A stretch of DNA of 64,000 nt from Salinisphaera sp. Q1T1-3. Its GTDB lineage: Bacteria > Pseudomonadota > Gammaproteobacteria > Nevskiales > Salinisphaeraceae. Of this stretch, positions 25,161-35,018 are shown in pieces. The notes beneath the pieces are model-generated. The model was not told the DNA's origin. It saw only the letters and a program-made list of their open reading frames with translations, and searched no databases. Every line of letters starts with the position of its first letter. Positions within the stretch are counted from its first letter, which is position 1. The position numbers and the translations under genes are program-made. The DNA lies in contig NZ_QZWD01000001.1 in assembly GCF_003602005.1 (NCBI RefSeq), positions 1 through 64,000 of the forward strand, in the 5' to 3' direction.

Positions 25161-28100
25161 TCAGTAGACTTCGACTTCGCCAGCGATGGTCGGTCCGTAA
25201 ATGGCAGCGCGTAGTTTGACCGGCCCGATCGGCTTGTAGATGATCCCGGTACTGCTGGCCTCCGCGCGGGCGACGATGGTCTGGTCGCGGTTTGCGGTGA
25301 CGAGCAGGAAACGGGTATCGGGAAAATCCGGGCGCAGGCGCTCGATGCGGCTCATGCCGTTTTCCACGTCCGCGCCGAGATCGTAATCGAAGATGGCCAC
25401 GTCGAAGGATTCGTCGGCCATGATGGCCGCGGCGTCCTCGGGCGGCGCGGTCATGCAATCGATGTCCCAGCGCTCGAGCAGGCCGACGAGTGCATCGAGC
25501 GAAGCCGGATCGTCGTCGACGCAAAGCGCCGTTCCGATCGACTTGTGCCCGGCTTTGTCGCTGTCTTCGGCATGTGGTTGCGCCGGGGCAGTCTCCGGGG
25601 CGACGCGTTCCACGGTCAGGCGAAAGACCGTACCCCGACCGGGCTTGGAGTCGACGTCGATGCGATGGCCGAGCAGCCGGGACATCCGGTCGGCCAGGGA
25701 AAGGCCCAGGCCGAGCCCGCGTTCGGCCGCGCCGTGGCTGGTCGTGCCGCGCTGGAACTCCTCGAAGATCGAGCCGAGCTGATCGGTCTCGATGCCCGGG
25801 CCGGTATCCCAGATCTCGATGCGCAGAGCCTCACGTTGCCGGCGTGCGCCGATCAGCACATGGCCGGTTTCGGTGTAGCGCACGGCGTTGGACAGAAAAT
25901 TCTGCAGGATGCGCCGCAGCAGGTTGGGATCGCTGCGGACCCAGGCCGAGCAGGGCACGGCATGTAAAGACAGGCCGGCATTGCGTGCGAGCACTTCGAA
26001 TTCATGCGTCAGCGGATCGAGAATGCGGGATAGCGGGAAGGATTGGGGTTTCACGTCCCACGCGCCGGCGTCGATCTTGGAGATATCGAGCAATGGCTCG
26101 AGCAGTGTCTGGGCCGATTCCAGCGATGCCTGGATCTGCTTAAGCGCACTGTGCTGGGCATCCCGCGTGCCTTGCTCTGCGCCGGCCGCAAACAGGCGGG
26201 CGGCGTTGAGCGGCTGCAGCAGATCGTGGCTGGCGGCCGCCAGGAAACGCGTTTTCGACAGATTGGCGCGTTCGGCGTCGCGTCGCGCTTCAAGGGCAGC
26301 GCGCTGGGCGACGGCGCGTTGTTCGTTTTCCCGGCGCAGGCCTGCGTTGGCGCGCGAGAGCTCCTCGGTGCGCGCGGAGACCCGGGCTTCGAGTTCTTCG
26401 TTCATCCGCGTCAGCGCGGCCTCGTTGCGCTTGAACTCGGTGATGTCGTTGAACGTCGTCACGAAGCCGCCCCCGGGCATGGGGTTGCCGGTCATCTGCA
26501 ACACTGTGTTGTTGCGTCGGTGACGTTCGAACTGGTGTGGCTTGCCTTCGCGCAGGTGTTCAAGCCGCTTGCGCACGTGCTCTTCGACCGAGCCGGGCCC
26601 GCATTCGCCGCGCATGGCATTGAAGCGGATCAGGTCGGCGATATGTCGGCCGGTACGCGCCAGGCCGGGCGGGTACTCGAAAAGCTCGAGATAGCGCGTG
26701 TTCCAGGCCACGAGCCGCAGATCCTGATCGACCACCGAGATGCCCTGATCGATGTTCTCCAGGGCAGCCTGCAACACATTGCGATTGAACTGGACCGCAT
26801 CGGCCGTGCGATCCAGCAGGCGGACCATGTCGTCGAGCGCGAGATCGCGCTGTCGCAGCCCGCTGGCGAGCATCAATCGTGCCGAGGAACTGCCGACCAC
26901 GCCGGCCAGTCGTTGTTCGGCGAACTGCAGCAATGAGGCATCCACGATCTGGTGGGTCAGCAGCTGCCGATCGTGATGGCCGGCATATTCATTGAGCGCG
27001 GCCCGAGCCGACTGCGGCCCGAGAAAACGCTGTAACAGCACCTCGAGCTCCCCGACCCGGATCGCCGGCGGACGCACGTCCGAGCGCGACGCGCTGGCGC
27101 GGCGGACGCCGAGGTTCACGAACGCCACCGCCTGTGCCCGCTCGATGAGCGTGATCGATGTATTCATCGAAACAGCGGCGGTGACGAAGATCTGGACCGC
27201 CAGTGTCCAGAACACGCCGTGGGTGAGCGGATCGCCGAAATGCGTGTCGAACAGTGCCTGTGGCTGGAGCCAGTCGATATCGAGCGGACCGGTGGTCAGC
27301 CAGGCATCCGGCAGCCAGCCCTGCACGGCCATCATCGGCAGCACGAGCGTGTACAGCCAGACGATGAGCCCGGCGATCAGCCCGTTCATTGCGCCGCGCC
27401 GGGTGATGCGCCGGATGAAGATGCCACCGATCATGGGCGTGACGAACAGCACGGCACCGGATAACGACAGCAGGCCGATCCCGGCCAGCGTCTGTCCGGT
27501 CGCGAACAGGCGATACACGCCCCAGGCCATGATCAGAATGAGACCGATGAGCACGCGCCGGGTGATCAGCAACGAGCGGCTCAGGTCGCGCGACTGGCCG
27601 AATTTCACCCAGGGCAGGCGCATCACCACCGGAACGACGACTTCGTTGCACAGCATCGTGGCCAGCGTGATCGTGGCCATGATCACCATGCTGGTCGCCG
27701 CGGACAGGCCGCCTACGTAGGCGGCCAGCGTCAGCCAGGACGAGCCGTTGGCCAGGGTCAGGGCCATCACGAAGCGATCCGGCTCGACCGTCGTGGTGCC
27801 GAACAGAACGATGCCGGCCGCGGCCAGGGGCACGACGAACAACGACATCAGGAACAGATAGACCGGAAACAGCCAGCGTGCAGTGGCCAGATCGCGGCTG
27901 TCGGTGTTCTCGACGACGCCCACGTGAAACTGGCGCGGCAGGCAGAACACCGCGGCCGTGGACAGCACGAGGATTGTGATGAAGCGCGGCGTGATCAGTG
28001 GCGCGTTGAACAACGCGTTGAAGCTGTCCGTGGCATGCGCACGGGCCATCAGCTCGCCGAGCCCGCCGAACATCACGAATGTGACATAGGCGCCGACGAT

Positions 28101-28730
28101 GCTGAACATGCTGAGCTTGATCAGCGACTCGAACGCGATCGCGCGAATGATCCCCTGGTGGGATTCGCGCGGGTTCACGTGCCGGGTACCGAAGGCGACG
28201 GTGAAGATCGCCATGCCAATGGCCACCAGCAGGCCGGTGTCGGTCCAGCCGGACAGCGCGATATCCGAGCCGGGTCGGCTGTAGACGCCGTGCACGATGG
28301 TATTGAACGACATCGTGATCGCATCGAGCTGTAGCGCGATATAGGGCAGGATCACGACCAGGGCGACCAAGGCGACCAGCCCCGCCAGACTCTGCGACTT
28401 GCCGTAGCGCGCGCCGATGAAGTCGGCGATCGAGGTCGTATTCTGCTGCTTGGCGATCAGCAGCATCTTGCGCAGGACCGGCGCGAACACGCCGAAGGCG
28501 ATGATCGGGCCGATGTAGACCGCCAGATAGCTCCAGCCGTCGGTCGCCGCGGCGCCCACGTTGCCGAAGAACGACCACGACGTGCAGTAAACGGCCAGCG
28601 ACAGCGCATAGATCACCGGTCGCGGCCCCGGCCGACGGCGCCGACGCCCGCGTCGATCGCCCTGATAGGCGATATAGAACAGCAGGCCGAGATAGATCAG
28701 CGAAATCGTGATGAGCAGCCAGGGACCGAT
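25161..28730 (-). CDS. SLC5-domain hybrid sensor histidine kinase, CrbS/MxtR-like
   Basis: About 1189 residues from the proposed start. N-terminal sodium:solute symporter domain with 13-14 helices (starts ..[19 protein letters not shown], then [20 protein letters not shown]), a STAC-like linker, a PAS domain ([21 protein letters not shown]), a coiled coil, HisKA with the phospho-His in [17 protein letters not shown], HATPase_c (N box [19 protein letters not shown]) and a C-terminal receiver with the Asp of [11 protein letters not shown]. This order is that of CrbS/MxtR, which controls acetate assimilation with CrbR/ErdR. The first helix lies upstream of the in-frame GTG at 28616; an AAGGAG at 28744-28739 is followed eight bases later by ATC (28730), with no ATG, GTG or TTG available, so an unusual start is proposed (see findings). 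The safe minimum is 25161-28616. Confidence 0.88.
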   Translation of the reverse strand: MGPWLLITISLIYLGLLFYIAYQGDRRGRRRRRPGPRPVIYALSLAVYCTSWSFFGNVGAAATDGWSYLAVYIGPIIAFGVFAPVLRKMLLIAKQQNTTSIADFIGARYGKSQSLAGLVALVALVVILPYIALQLDAITMSFNTIVHGVYSRPGSDIALSGWTDTGLLVAIGMAIFTVAFGTRHVNPRESHQGIIRAIAFESLIKLSMFSIVGAYVTFVMFGGLGELMARAHATDSFNALFNAPLITPRFITILVLSTAAVFCLPRQFHVGVVENTDSRDLATARWLFPVYLFLMSLFVVPLAAAGIVLFGTTTVEPDRFVMALTLANGSSWLTLAAYVGGLSAATSMVIMATITLATMLCNEVVVPVVMRLPWVKFGQSRDLSRSLLITRRVLIGLILIMAWGVYRLFATGQTLAGIGLLSLSGAVLFVTPMIGGIFIRRITRRGAMNGLIAGLIVWLYTLVLPMMAVQGWLPDAWLTTGPLDIDWLQPQALFDTHFGDPLTHGVFWTLAVQIFVTAAVSMNTSITLIERAQAVAFVNLGVRRASASRSDVRPPAIRVGELEVLLQRFLGPQSARAALNEYAGHHDRQLLTHQIVDASLLQFAEQRLAGVVGSSSARLMLASGLRQRDLALDDMVRLLDRTADAVQFNRNVLQAALENIDQGISVVDQDLRLVAWNTRYLELFEYPPGLARTGRHIADLIRFNAMRGECGPGSVEEHVRKRLEHLREGKPHQFERHRRNNTVLQMTGNPMPGGGFVTTFNDITEFKRNEAALTRMNEELEARVSARTEELSRANAGLRRENEQRAVAQRAALEARRDAERANLSKTRFLAAASHDLLQPLNAARLFAAGAEQGTRDAQHSALKQIQASLESAQTLLEPLLDISKIDAGAWDVKPQSFPLSRILDPLTHEFEVLARNAGLSLHAVPCSAWVRSDPNLLRRILQNFLSNAVRYTETGHVLIGARRQREALRIEIWDTGPGIETDQLGSIFEEFQRGTTSHGAAERGLGLGLSLADRMSRLLGHRIDVDSKPGRGTVFRLTVERVAPETAPAQPHAEDSDKAGHKSIGTALCVDDDPASLDALVGLLERWDIDCMTAPPEDAAAIMADESFDVAIFDYDLGADVENGMSRIERLRPDFPDTRFLLVTANRDQTIVARAEASSTGIIYKPIGPVKLRAAIYGPTIAGEVEVY

Positions 28731-28806
28731 GACGAGTTCTCCTTGGGCCGTACAGGCAAAAGCGATACGCGTGACGGGTGCGACTGCAGCCGCGTCGACA
28801 GCCGAC

Positions 28807-28812
28807 TATAAT
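28807..28812 (+). promoter_or_regulatory. serS: -10 element of the serS promoter
   Basis: A perfect TATAAT lies 31 bases before the serS ATG, between serS and the divergent kinase gene. The -35 position holds CTGCAG or nearby GTGCGA, a poor match, so the -10 carries the evidence. The transcript would have a leader of about 25 bases with no room for a T-box. Confidence 0.55.
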
Positions 28813-28842
28813 GCGCGCGACCACTCCAGCGACCAAACCGTC

Positions 28843-30120
28843 ATGCTCGATCCCCGTCTGCTCCGTCAAGATCCGCACGGCGTGGCCGAGCGCCTCGCGC
28901 GTCGTGGCTACGCCTTCGATGCCACGGCCTATGCCGCGCTCGATGACCAGCGAAAAACATTGCAGACGCAGGCCGAGGAGCTCCAGGCCGAGCGCAACCA
29001 GCGCTCGAAGTCGATCGGCAAGGCCAAGGCCGCCGGAGACGATATCGAGCCGCTCAAGGCGGCTGTCGCCGGGCTCGGGGAACGACTGGATGCAGCCAAG
29101 ACCGAACTGGAACAGGTCCAGGCCGAGCTTGAAGCGATTCAGCAGGATCTGCCGAACCTGCCCGACGACGCCATGCCGGACGGCGCCGATGAAAGCGACA
29201 ATCGTGTCCTGCGGGAGGTGGGCACGCCGCGCGCCTTCGATTTTGCGGTGCGCGATCATGTCGCCGTCGGGGAAGGGCTCGGCGGTCTCGACGCGCCCAC
29301 AGCCGCCAGGATCACCGGCGCGCGCTTCACCGTGCTGTCCGGCGGCGTGGCACGCCTGCACCGCGCGCTGATCGCCTTCATGCTCGATACGCACACCGGG
29401 ACCGGCTACACCGAAGTCAACGTGCCTTACATCGTCAACGCGGATGCGCTGTACGGCACCGGTCAGCTGCCCAAGTTCGGGGACGACCTGTTCCGACTGG
29501 TCGAGCCGGAAGACTATTATCTGATTCCAACGGCCGAAGTGCCGGTATCGAACATGGTTGCGGGTGAGATCATCGAGCCCGAGCGACTGCCACTGCGCTA
29601 CGTCGCGCATACGCCGTGCTTTCGAGCCGAGGCGGGCGCGGCCGGCCGCGATGTCCGCGGCATGATCCGCCAGCATCAGTTCGAAAAGGTCGAACTGATC
29701 AATATCGCGCATCCGGATGACTCGACTGCCTGCCACGAGGCGATGCTGGCGTCGGCCGAGCGCGTGCTGGCGGCACTCGAACTGCCTTATCGCGTGGTCG
29801 ACCTGTGCGGTGGGGACATCGGTTTCTCGGCGGCGCGGACCTTCGATCTCGAAGTCTGGTTGCCCAGCCAGGAGACATACCGCGAGATCTCGTCGATCAG
29901 CAACACCCGGGATTTCCAGGCGCGCCGCATGGGCGCGCGCTATCGCGATGCCGAGACCGGCAAGCCGCGCCTGCTGCATACGCTCAACGGGTCGGGCGTG
30001 GCCGCCGGCCGGGCGCTGGTCGCCGTGCTGGAGAATCATCAGCAGGCCGACGGCAGCGTCCGGGTGCCCGACGCGCTCGTGCCCTACATGGGCGGTCTGC
30101 GCACCATCGTCGCGGCCTGA
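28843..30120 (+). CDS. serS: Seryl-tRNA synthetase
   Basis: 425 residues. N-terminal tRNA-binding coiled coil (residues about 30-105, [26 protein letters not shown], cited in part) followed by the class II catalytic core: motif 1 around [22 protein letters not shown] for ATP/serine, motif 2 [24 protein letters not shown] (cited by its ends CFRAEAG and RQHQFEK) and motif 3 [16 protein letters not shown]. It charges tRNA-Ser and tRNA-Sec. The start at 28843 gives [10 protein letters not shown], the standard N-terminus; upstream in-frame ATGs lie over the promoter. Confidence 0.97.
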   Translation: MLDPRLLRQDPHGVAERLARRGYAFDATAYAALDDQRKTLQTQAEELQAERNQRSKSIGKAKAAGDDIEPLKAAVAGLGERLDAAKTELEQVQAELEAIQQDLPNLPDDAMPDGADESDNRVLREVGTPRAFDFAVRDHVAVGEGLGGLDAPTAARITGARFTVLSGGVARLHRALIAFMLDTHTGTGYTEVNVPYIVNADALYGTGQLPKFGDDLFRLVEPEDYYLIPTAEVPVSNMVAGEIIEPERLPLRYVAHTPCFRAEAGAAGRDVRGMIRQHQFEKVELINIAHPDDSTACHEAMLASAERVLAALELPYRVVDLCGGDIGFSAARTFDLEVWLPSQETYREISSISNTRDFQARRMGARYRDAETGKPRLLHTLNGSGVAAGRALVAVLENHQQADGSVRVPDALVPYMGGLRTIVAA

Positions 30121-30132
30121 GCCCGATCCCGG

Positions 30133-30154
30133 GCCGGCATGCCTGAATGCCGGC
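30133..30154. terminator. Bidirectional hairpin between serS and cysB
   Basis: GCCGGCAT, six-base loop, ATGCCGGC, starting 13 bases after the serS stop; cysB ends 37 bases further on the other strand. Eight perfect GC-rich pairs but no U-run in either direction. Confidence 0.5.
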
Positions 30155-30190
30155 TGCGACGTCGCGGCCGCCGGCCCACCGCGCTGTCGC

Positions 30191-31171
30191 TCAGCGCAGC
30201 GGCAGCTCCGGCCATAGTTCGCGCAGCAGGTCATCGAAGCGCGGGCCGGGATAGGTCTCGATCGCGCGGTCGATGATCTGCGGCGTCAGATGGGGGGCGA
30301 ACATGCCGATGAAGCGGCGCATGTAGCCGGCGAGGAACAGGTTGCGGCGAAAGCCGATGTGAGTCGTGCTCGACTCGAAGAGATGGCTGGCATCGAGTTG
30401 CACGAGATCGCTGTCCGTTGTCGCGTCGTAGGCCATGTTGGCAACGACTCCGACGCCGAGCCCGAGGCGGACATACGTCTTGATGACGTCGGCATCGACA
30501 GCCGTCAGCACCACGTTCGGCGTCATGCCGTGTTCGGCGAAGGCATTGTCCAGATGCGAGCGGCCGGTGAAGCCGAAGGTGTAGGTCACGATCGGATGGT
30601 CGGCGAGTGCGGCGATCGTCAGTTCGTCGACATTGGCCAGGGGGTGATCGCGCGGGACCAGCACGCAGCGATTCCAGTGATAGCAGGGCAGCATGATCAG
30701 CTCGTCGAAATGCTCGAGCGCCTCGGTGGCGATCGCGAAATCGGCATCGCCGGCTGCGGCCCAGCCGGCGATCTGCGGCGGCGCGCCCTGGTTCAGATGC
30801 AGCGAGACTTTCGGATAGGCCGTGCGGAATCGGGCAATCGTGTCGGGCAGCGCATAGCGGGCCTGGGTATGCGTGGTGGCCACGCAAAGCGAGCCCCGGT
30901 CGGCGTCGGCGAACTCGCTGGCCGTGCGGTTGATGTTGTCCACCTCGGACAACACGCGACGCGTGGTCTCCAGAATTCGCTGGCCGGCCGGCGTGATGCC
31001 GTCGAGATGCTTGCCGTTGCGCTCGAAGATCAGCAGCCCGAGCTCTTCCTCCAGCAGGCGGATCTGCTTGCTCACACCGGGTTGTGATGTGTGCAGAGAC
31101 TTCGCGGCCGCGGTGATGTTGAGCTTCTGGCGCGCGACTTCATGGATGTATTGGAGTTGTCGAAGCTTCAC
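30191..31171 (-). CDS. cysB: LysR-family transcriptional regulator CysB
   Basis: 326 residues from GTG 31171, close to the 324 of E. coli CysB. VKLRQLQYIHEVARQKLNIT and AAKSLHTSQPGVSKQIRLLEEELG make the winged helix; the effector domain shows the CysB/Cbl pattern TTHTQARYALPD, HLNQGAPPQI, VTYTFGFTGRSHLD and VGVVANMAYD, the sites that bind N-acetylserine and sulfate or thiosulfate. CysB activates cysteine biosynthesis and sulfur-source genes. An in-frame ATG at 31213 would add 14 residues; family alignment favours GTG. It is divergent from the TauE/SafE permease, which is a plausible target. Confidence 0.93.
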   Translation of the reverse strand: MKLRQLQYIHEVARQKLNITAAAKSLHTSQPGVSKQIRLLEEELGLLIFERNGKHLDGITPAGQRILETTRRVLSEVDNINRTASEFADADRGSLCVATTHTQARYALPDTIARFRTAYPKVSLHLNQGAPPQIAGWAAAGDADFAIATEALEHFDELIMLPCYHWNRCVLVPRDHPLANVDELTIAALADHPIVTYTFGFTGRSHLDNAFAEHGMTPNVVLTAVDADVIKTYVRLGLGVGVVANMAYDATTDSDLVQLDASHLFESSTTHIGFRRNLFLAGYMRRFIGMFAPHLTPQIIDRAIETYPGPRFDDLLRELWPELPLR

Positions 31172-31308
31172 GTTGTTTCGATATGCGAAATCGTTCTCAC
31201 TGAATGATTGCATATCACTTTGAGTATTGAAACGGCGGTGATAGGGTGCCGGCTTTCCGGCAGCGGCCGAGCACGGGCTGCACGCCGACGATTTCACAAG
31301 GATCCTGC

Positions 31309-32106
31309 ATGTTCTCGTTTTCGATAGCCGGACTCGTCGTCGGTGCGGCAGTCGGCCTCACCGGGGTCGGTGGCGGCTCGTTGATGACGCCGCTGCTCAT
31401 CCTGCTGTTCGGTTTCGCCCCCTCGGCAGCCGTTGGCACCGACCTGTTGTACGCCGCGGGTACCAAGGCTTTTGGTACCTGGCTGCACGGGCGGCAGCAG
31501 ACGGTGGACTGGCGTGTCGTCGGGCTCATGGCGTCGGGCAGTATCCCGGCCGCGATCCTGACTGTCGCGATGCTGCACCATGTCGGGATCACCCCGGCGG
31601 TGCAGGAGATGATGGTCCTGGTACTCGCGTTTGCGATGGTGCTCACCGCGATTCTGACCTTCGTGCGCCGGCCGCTTGTCGCCTGGCTGCACAAGCGCAT
31701 GGTCTTTGCCTCGGCCGATCGTCAGAGGCTGCTCAAGCTGCGCCCGGCGATCACCGTCGCCGGTGGCGTCGCGCTCGGCGTGCTGGTCAGCCTGTCCTCG
31801 GTCGGCGCGGGCGTACTGGGCACCACCATGCTGCTGATTCTCTACCCCAACACCCGCGCCGTACGGATCGTGGGCACGGATATCGCACATGCGGTGCCCT
31901 TGACGCTGATTGCCGGGCTCGGTCATCTCACGCTGGGCACCACCGACATTCCGGTGCTGTTCATGCTCCTGCTGGGCTCCATACCGGGGATCTATATCGG
32001 CACACGTCTGGCCTCGCGCATGCCGGACGGCGCCTTGCGTCCGATCATCGCTGTCTTGTTGTTCGGCATCGCGGTGAGCATGATCTTCAAGACCATGCAC
32101 CTGTGA
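31309..32106 (+). CDS. TauE/SafE-family sulfite/organosulfonate exporter
   Basis: 265 residues, about eight membrane helices. Two TauE/SafE half-repeats are visible: GLVVGAAVGLTGVGGGSLMTPLLILLFG (residues about 6-33) and GGVALGVLVSLSSVGAGVLGTTMLLIL (about 165-190), each with the G-(V/S)GGG/GAG loop. The family exports sulfite, sulfoacetate or related small anions. Its place between cysB and cysG supports a sulfur substrate such as sulfite (inference). AAGGAT lies nine bases before ATG 31309; an in-frame ATG at 31246 would overlap the promoter region. Confidence 0.88.
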   Translation: MFSFSIAGLVVGAAVGLTGVGGGSLMTPLLILLFGFAPSAAVGTDLLYAAGTKAFGTWLHGRQQTVDWRVVGLMASGSIPAAILTVAMLHHVGITPAVQEMMVLVLAFAMVLTAILTFVRRPLVAWLHKRMVFASADRQRLLKLRPAITVAGGVALGVLVSLSSVGAGVLGTTMLLILYPNTRAVRIVGTDIAHAVPLTLIAGLGHLTLGTTDIPVLFMLLLGSIPGIYIGTRLASRMPDGALRPIIAVLLFGIAVSMIFKTMHL

Positions 32107-32277
32107 TCGCACTATCGACGCGTGTTGATGAAAAGGTATCGGCGGGCCGGGCACGGGTGCGACGAGTGCTTGTGATGCGGCGATCGTTGACGCAATCTTG
32201 CCGTCCGATTTGACGAGCTCTGCCTGCGGGACGCGATTTCGACTGGGATGCAAGGCCGAGAACTCGATTCATCACCG

Positions 32278-33675
32278 ATGCCGACGGCGAACTATCCGGT
32301 CTCGCTGAAGCTCGACGGTTGCCGTGTGCTCGTGGCCGGCGGCGGCCGGATCGCCACGCGTCGGATTCCGCGGCTGCTGGCCGCCGGGGCACGCGTGCAT
32401 GTCGTGGCCCCCGAAATCGCCCCCGATCTGCGCGCTGCTGTCGACGACGATGCGCTCACGTGGTCGGCACGCGCGGTCGACCCGGCGGACATCGACGGTT
32501 GTCGTCTGGTGTTCGCGGCGACCGACGACAGTGCGATCAATCGCGAGCTCGCCGTCGCGGCCCGATCGCGTGGCGCACTGGTCCAGCGGGCCGACCATGC
32601 CGCCGATTCGGATTTTCTGGTGCCGGCGCTGGTAGAGCGCGGTCCGTTGCAGATCGCCATCGCCAGTGCGGCGTCGGCGCCGAGCCTGACGCGACGCCTG
32701 CGCGCCCGGCTTGAGACCCTGGTGCCGGCAGCCTACGGCGACCTCGCGCGACTCGCCGGAGGTTTCCGCGAGGCCGTGCGGACACGCGTGCCACGTGAGC
32801 GACGAGGGGCGTTCTGGAACCGGGTTTTCGACGGACCGATTGCCGAGCAGGTCTTCGCGGGACGCTACGAGGCCGCCGAACGCGCGCTCGAGACGGCACT
32901 GGCCGATGCGCATGCGGGACTGGAGGCCGTGCGCGGCGAGGTCTATCTGGTCGGCAGCGGACCCGGAGATCCGGATCTGTTGACCTTCCGCGCGCTCCGG
33001 CTCATGCAACAGGCCGATGTCGTGCTCTACGACAGCCTGACGGCACCGGAGATTCTGGCACTGGTCGCGCCCGAGGCCGAGCGGGTTCATGTCGGCAAGC
33101 GCGCCGATCGTCACACGCTGGCCCAGTCGCGTATCAACACATTGATGGTCGAACTCGCGCAGGCGGGGCGGCGCGTGCTGCGGCTCAAGGGCGGGGACCC
33201 GTTCGTGTTCGGACGTGGCGGCGAGGAGATTGCGGAGCTGGCCGAGGCCGGCGTGTCGTTCCAGATCGTCCCGGGCGTGACCGCCGCCAACGGTTGTGCC
33301 GCCTACGCGGGCATACCACTGACGCACCGCGATTTCGCGCAATCGGTGATATTCGTCACCGGGCATCTACAGGCCGGCGAACTGAAACTGTCGTGGCCGG
33401 AACTGGCGCGTCCCGGCCAGACGGTCGTGTTCTACATGGGGCGTCGCAATCTGGATATCATCTGTCGGTCGCTGACGACGCATGGGCTGGCCAGCGACTG
33501 GCCGGCCGCCATGGTGATCGACGGCACGACACGACAGCAGCGGTTGATCGTCGGCACCCTGGCGGATCTGCCGGCACGTGTCGCGGCCGAACCGGCGACC
33601 GGGCCAGCGCTACTCATCGTCGGCGAGGTCGTGCGTCTCCACGACACGCTCGGCTGGTTCGAACCGACGCCGTAA
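32278..33675 (+). CDS. cysG: Siroheme synthase (trifunctional)
   Basis: 465 residues, full length. N-terminal precorrin-2 dehydrogenase/ferrochelatase CysG_B: LKLDGCRVLVAGGGRIATRRI (NAD site), central AYGDLARLAGGFREAVRT, and C-terminal uroporphyrinogen-III methyltransferase CysG_A: YLVGSGPGDPDLLTFRALR, VHVGKRADRHT, VLRLKGGDPFVFGRGGEE and TAANGCAAYAGIPLTHRD. It makes siroheme for sulfite and nitrite reductases, linking it to the cysB/tauE neighbours. I start at ATG 32278 (MPTANYPVSLKLDG); an in-frame ATG at 32248 adds ten residues. The 171 bases from the permease hold no recognised signal. Confidence 0.95.
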   Translation: MPTANYPVSLKLDGCRVLVAGGGRIATRRIPRLLAAGARVHVVAPEIAPDLRAAVDDDALTWSARAVDPADIDGCRLVFAATDDSAINRELAVAARSRGALVQRADHAADSDFLVPALVERGPLQIAIASAASAPSLTRRLRARLETLVPAAYGDLARLAGGFREAVRTRVPRERRGAFWNRVFDGPIAEQVFAGRYEAAERALETALADAHAGLEAVRGEVYLVGSGPGDPDLLTFRALRLMQQADVVLYDSLTAPEILALVAPEAERVHVGKRADRHTLAQSRINTLMVELAQAGRRVLRLKGGDPFVFGRGGEEIAELAEAGVSFQIVPGVTAANGCAAYAGIPLTHRDFAQSVIFVTGHLQAGELKLSWPELARPGQTVVFYMGRRNLDIICRSLTTHGLASDWPAAMVIDGTTRQQRLIVGTLADLPARVAAEPATGPALLIVGEVVRLHDTLGWFEPTP

Positions 33676-33722
33676 GCCCGCTCGGCGGTGCAAGCCGTCG
33701 GATCGCGTGACGACGCGCCCTC

Positions 33723-33993
33723 GGGCCGGTTGATGTGTCATGCGAGTCCGCGCCAAGTGCGCCCGGAAATTGACGATGGGCGGCCAGACGAGGCGTCGCA
33801 CGCATGGCGTGTCATGCGGCGCCAGCGTGCTGGAACGCTGTATTGCCGTCGTGTTTTTGATTTTGGGGCGCTTGTCCCTTCGGGTTGGGCCGCAGATCCC
33901 GCCCCGCGGCGTTGCCAGTCCGGATCAAGGCACGCCACCCACGACACGGGTTGTGGCGCAAACGCGGCGCTCGTATGCAACATCAACAGACCC
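33723..33993 (-). repeat. CTAG-associated dispersed repeat, copy E
   Basis: Full-length copy in the orientation of B, 47 bases after the cysG stop. Left end GGGCCGGTTGATGTGTCATG, right end TGCAACATCAACAGACCC with the variant block CGCAAACGCGGCGCTCG next to it. The middle extra hairpin of copies B and F is replaced by CAGATCCCGCCCC. The flanks are CTC and TGG, so the CTAG is not preserved here. Apart from this repeat and the terminator, the gap 33676-34099 is empty. Confidence 0.8.
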
Positions 33994-34034
33994 TGGGCTC
34001 GATCTCGTACCGGCCGCATGCGGGGAGTCGAACA

Positions 34035-34066
34035 ATAAAAAAGCCCGACCGTGACACGGTCGGGCT
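34035..34066 (-). terminator. Rho-independent terminator of the Bax-inhibitor-type gene
   Basis: On the minus strand AGCCCGACCGTG, one-base loop, CACGGTCGGGCT followed by a run of T (TTTTTTATT). Twelve perfect pairs plus U-run, 34 bases beyond the gene's stop: the clearest intrinsic terminator in the window. Confidence 0.9.
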
Positions 34067-34099
34067 CGTTCGAGTCGCACCTCTGTCAGGCGCGTGCCA

Positions 34100-34774
34100 T
34101 CAGTCGTCGCCGCCGAAGACGCCAAGCAGCTGCAGGAGACTGAGGAACAGGTTGTAGATCGTGACGAACAGCGTCACGGTCGCGAGGATGTAGTTCGTCT
34201 CGCCGCCGTGAATGATTTCGCCCGTCTGATAGACGATGAGCCCGCTCATCAGCAGCACGAACATCAACGAGACAGCCAGCGACAGGGCAGGAATCGAGAA
34301 CACCACGGCGATGATGCTCATCACGAAGGCAACCAGAATACCGACGGTCAGCATGCCGGCCCACTGGTTGAAGCGACGACCGGACATGAGCGTGAAGGCA
34401 GACAGGCCGATGAAGATCGCGCCGGTGCCACCCATGGCCATTGTGACCAGCTGCGCGCCGTTCGAGAACTGCTGAAGATACATGTCGATGATCGGGCCGA
34501 GCGTATAGCCCATGAAGCCCGTCAGCGCGAAGATGCTGACAAGCCCCCAGCCGCTGTTCGCGGTCGCGTTGACGGCGAAAAGCAGGCCGAAATAACCGAC
34601 CAATGTGATGATCAGGCCCGGGTAGGGCAGATGAAGCGCTGCGGTGAAGCCGGCCACGACCGCCGAAAACAACAGCGTTGCCGACAACAGCATGTAGGTG
34701 TTGCGCAGGACGTTGTTGGTGGCAAGCGCTGTCTGGGCGCGACTGGTATAGGTGGTTGTCTGTTCCACGCTCAT
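34100..34774 (-). CDS. yccA: Bax inhibitor-1 family membrane protein (YccA-like)
   Basis: 224 residues with seven predicted membrane helices, the BI-1/YccA topology: RNTYMLLSATLLFSAVVAG first, LTGFMGYTLGPIID in the middle and a last helix ILATVTLFVTIYNLFLSLL, cited in part, ending GVFGGDD. The two conserved acidic residues of the family (in GPIID and the C-terminal part) are present. E. coli YccA is a substrate and modulator of FtsH; the BsYetJ relatives are pH-dependent calcium leak channels. Monocistronic, with its own terminator. The 588 bases upstream contain only copy F. Confidence 0.88.
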   Translation of the reverse strand: MSVEQTTTYTSRAQTALATNNVLRNTYMLLSATLLFSAVVAGFTAALHLPYPGLIITLVGYFGLLFAVNATANSGWGLVSIFALTGFMGYTLGPIIDMYLQQFSNGAQLVTMAMGGTGAIFIGLSAFTLMSGRRFNQWAGMLTVGILVAFVMSIIAVVFSIPALSLAVSLMFVLLMSGLIVYQTGEIIHGGETNYILATVTLFVTIYNLFLSLLQLLGVFGGDD

Positions 34775-35018
34775 GGATTACCTCGTTGACGACGTCTTCG
34801 GGACGCAAAAGCGGCCTCGGAACAAGACCGTAGCACGCTCGCGAGAAAAGCCAATCTGTTGTTGAAGGATGCACCGATCGGTCGGGCCCTCAATCGTACG
34901 GATTGGACCGCAACGCGGCCCGAAAGTTCGTTTCGACGGGCCGTGGCAGCCCCGGGAAAATCGAGACGTCGGCGACCCGACATCCCGGCCCGGCGCATGA
35001 CGGGTCCAAGCTGCGCCA

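Noticed and set aside
28720-28843. T-box or riboswitch upstream of serS
   Set aside because: The -10 element lies only about 31 bases before the ATG, leaving no room for a structured leader.
26989-30234. A 1081-codon open frame antisense to serS and to part of the SLC5 kinase gene
   Set aside because: High-GC shadow frame: it covers two real genes with strong family motifs, and its translation has no recognisable domain and a composition dominated by Arg, Gly and His.
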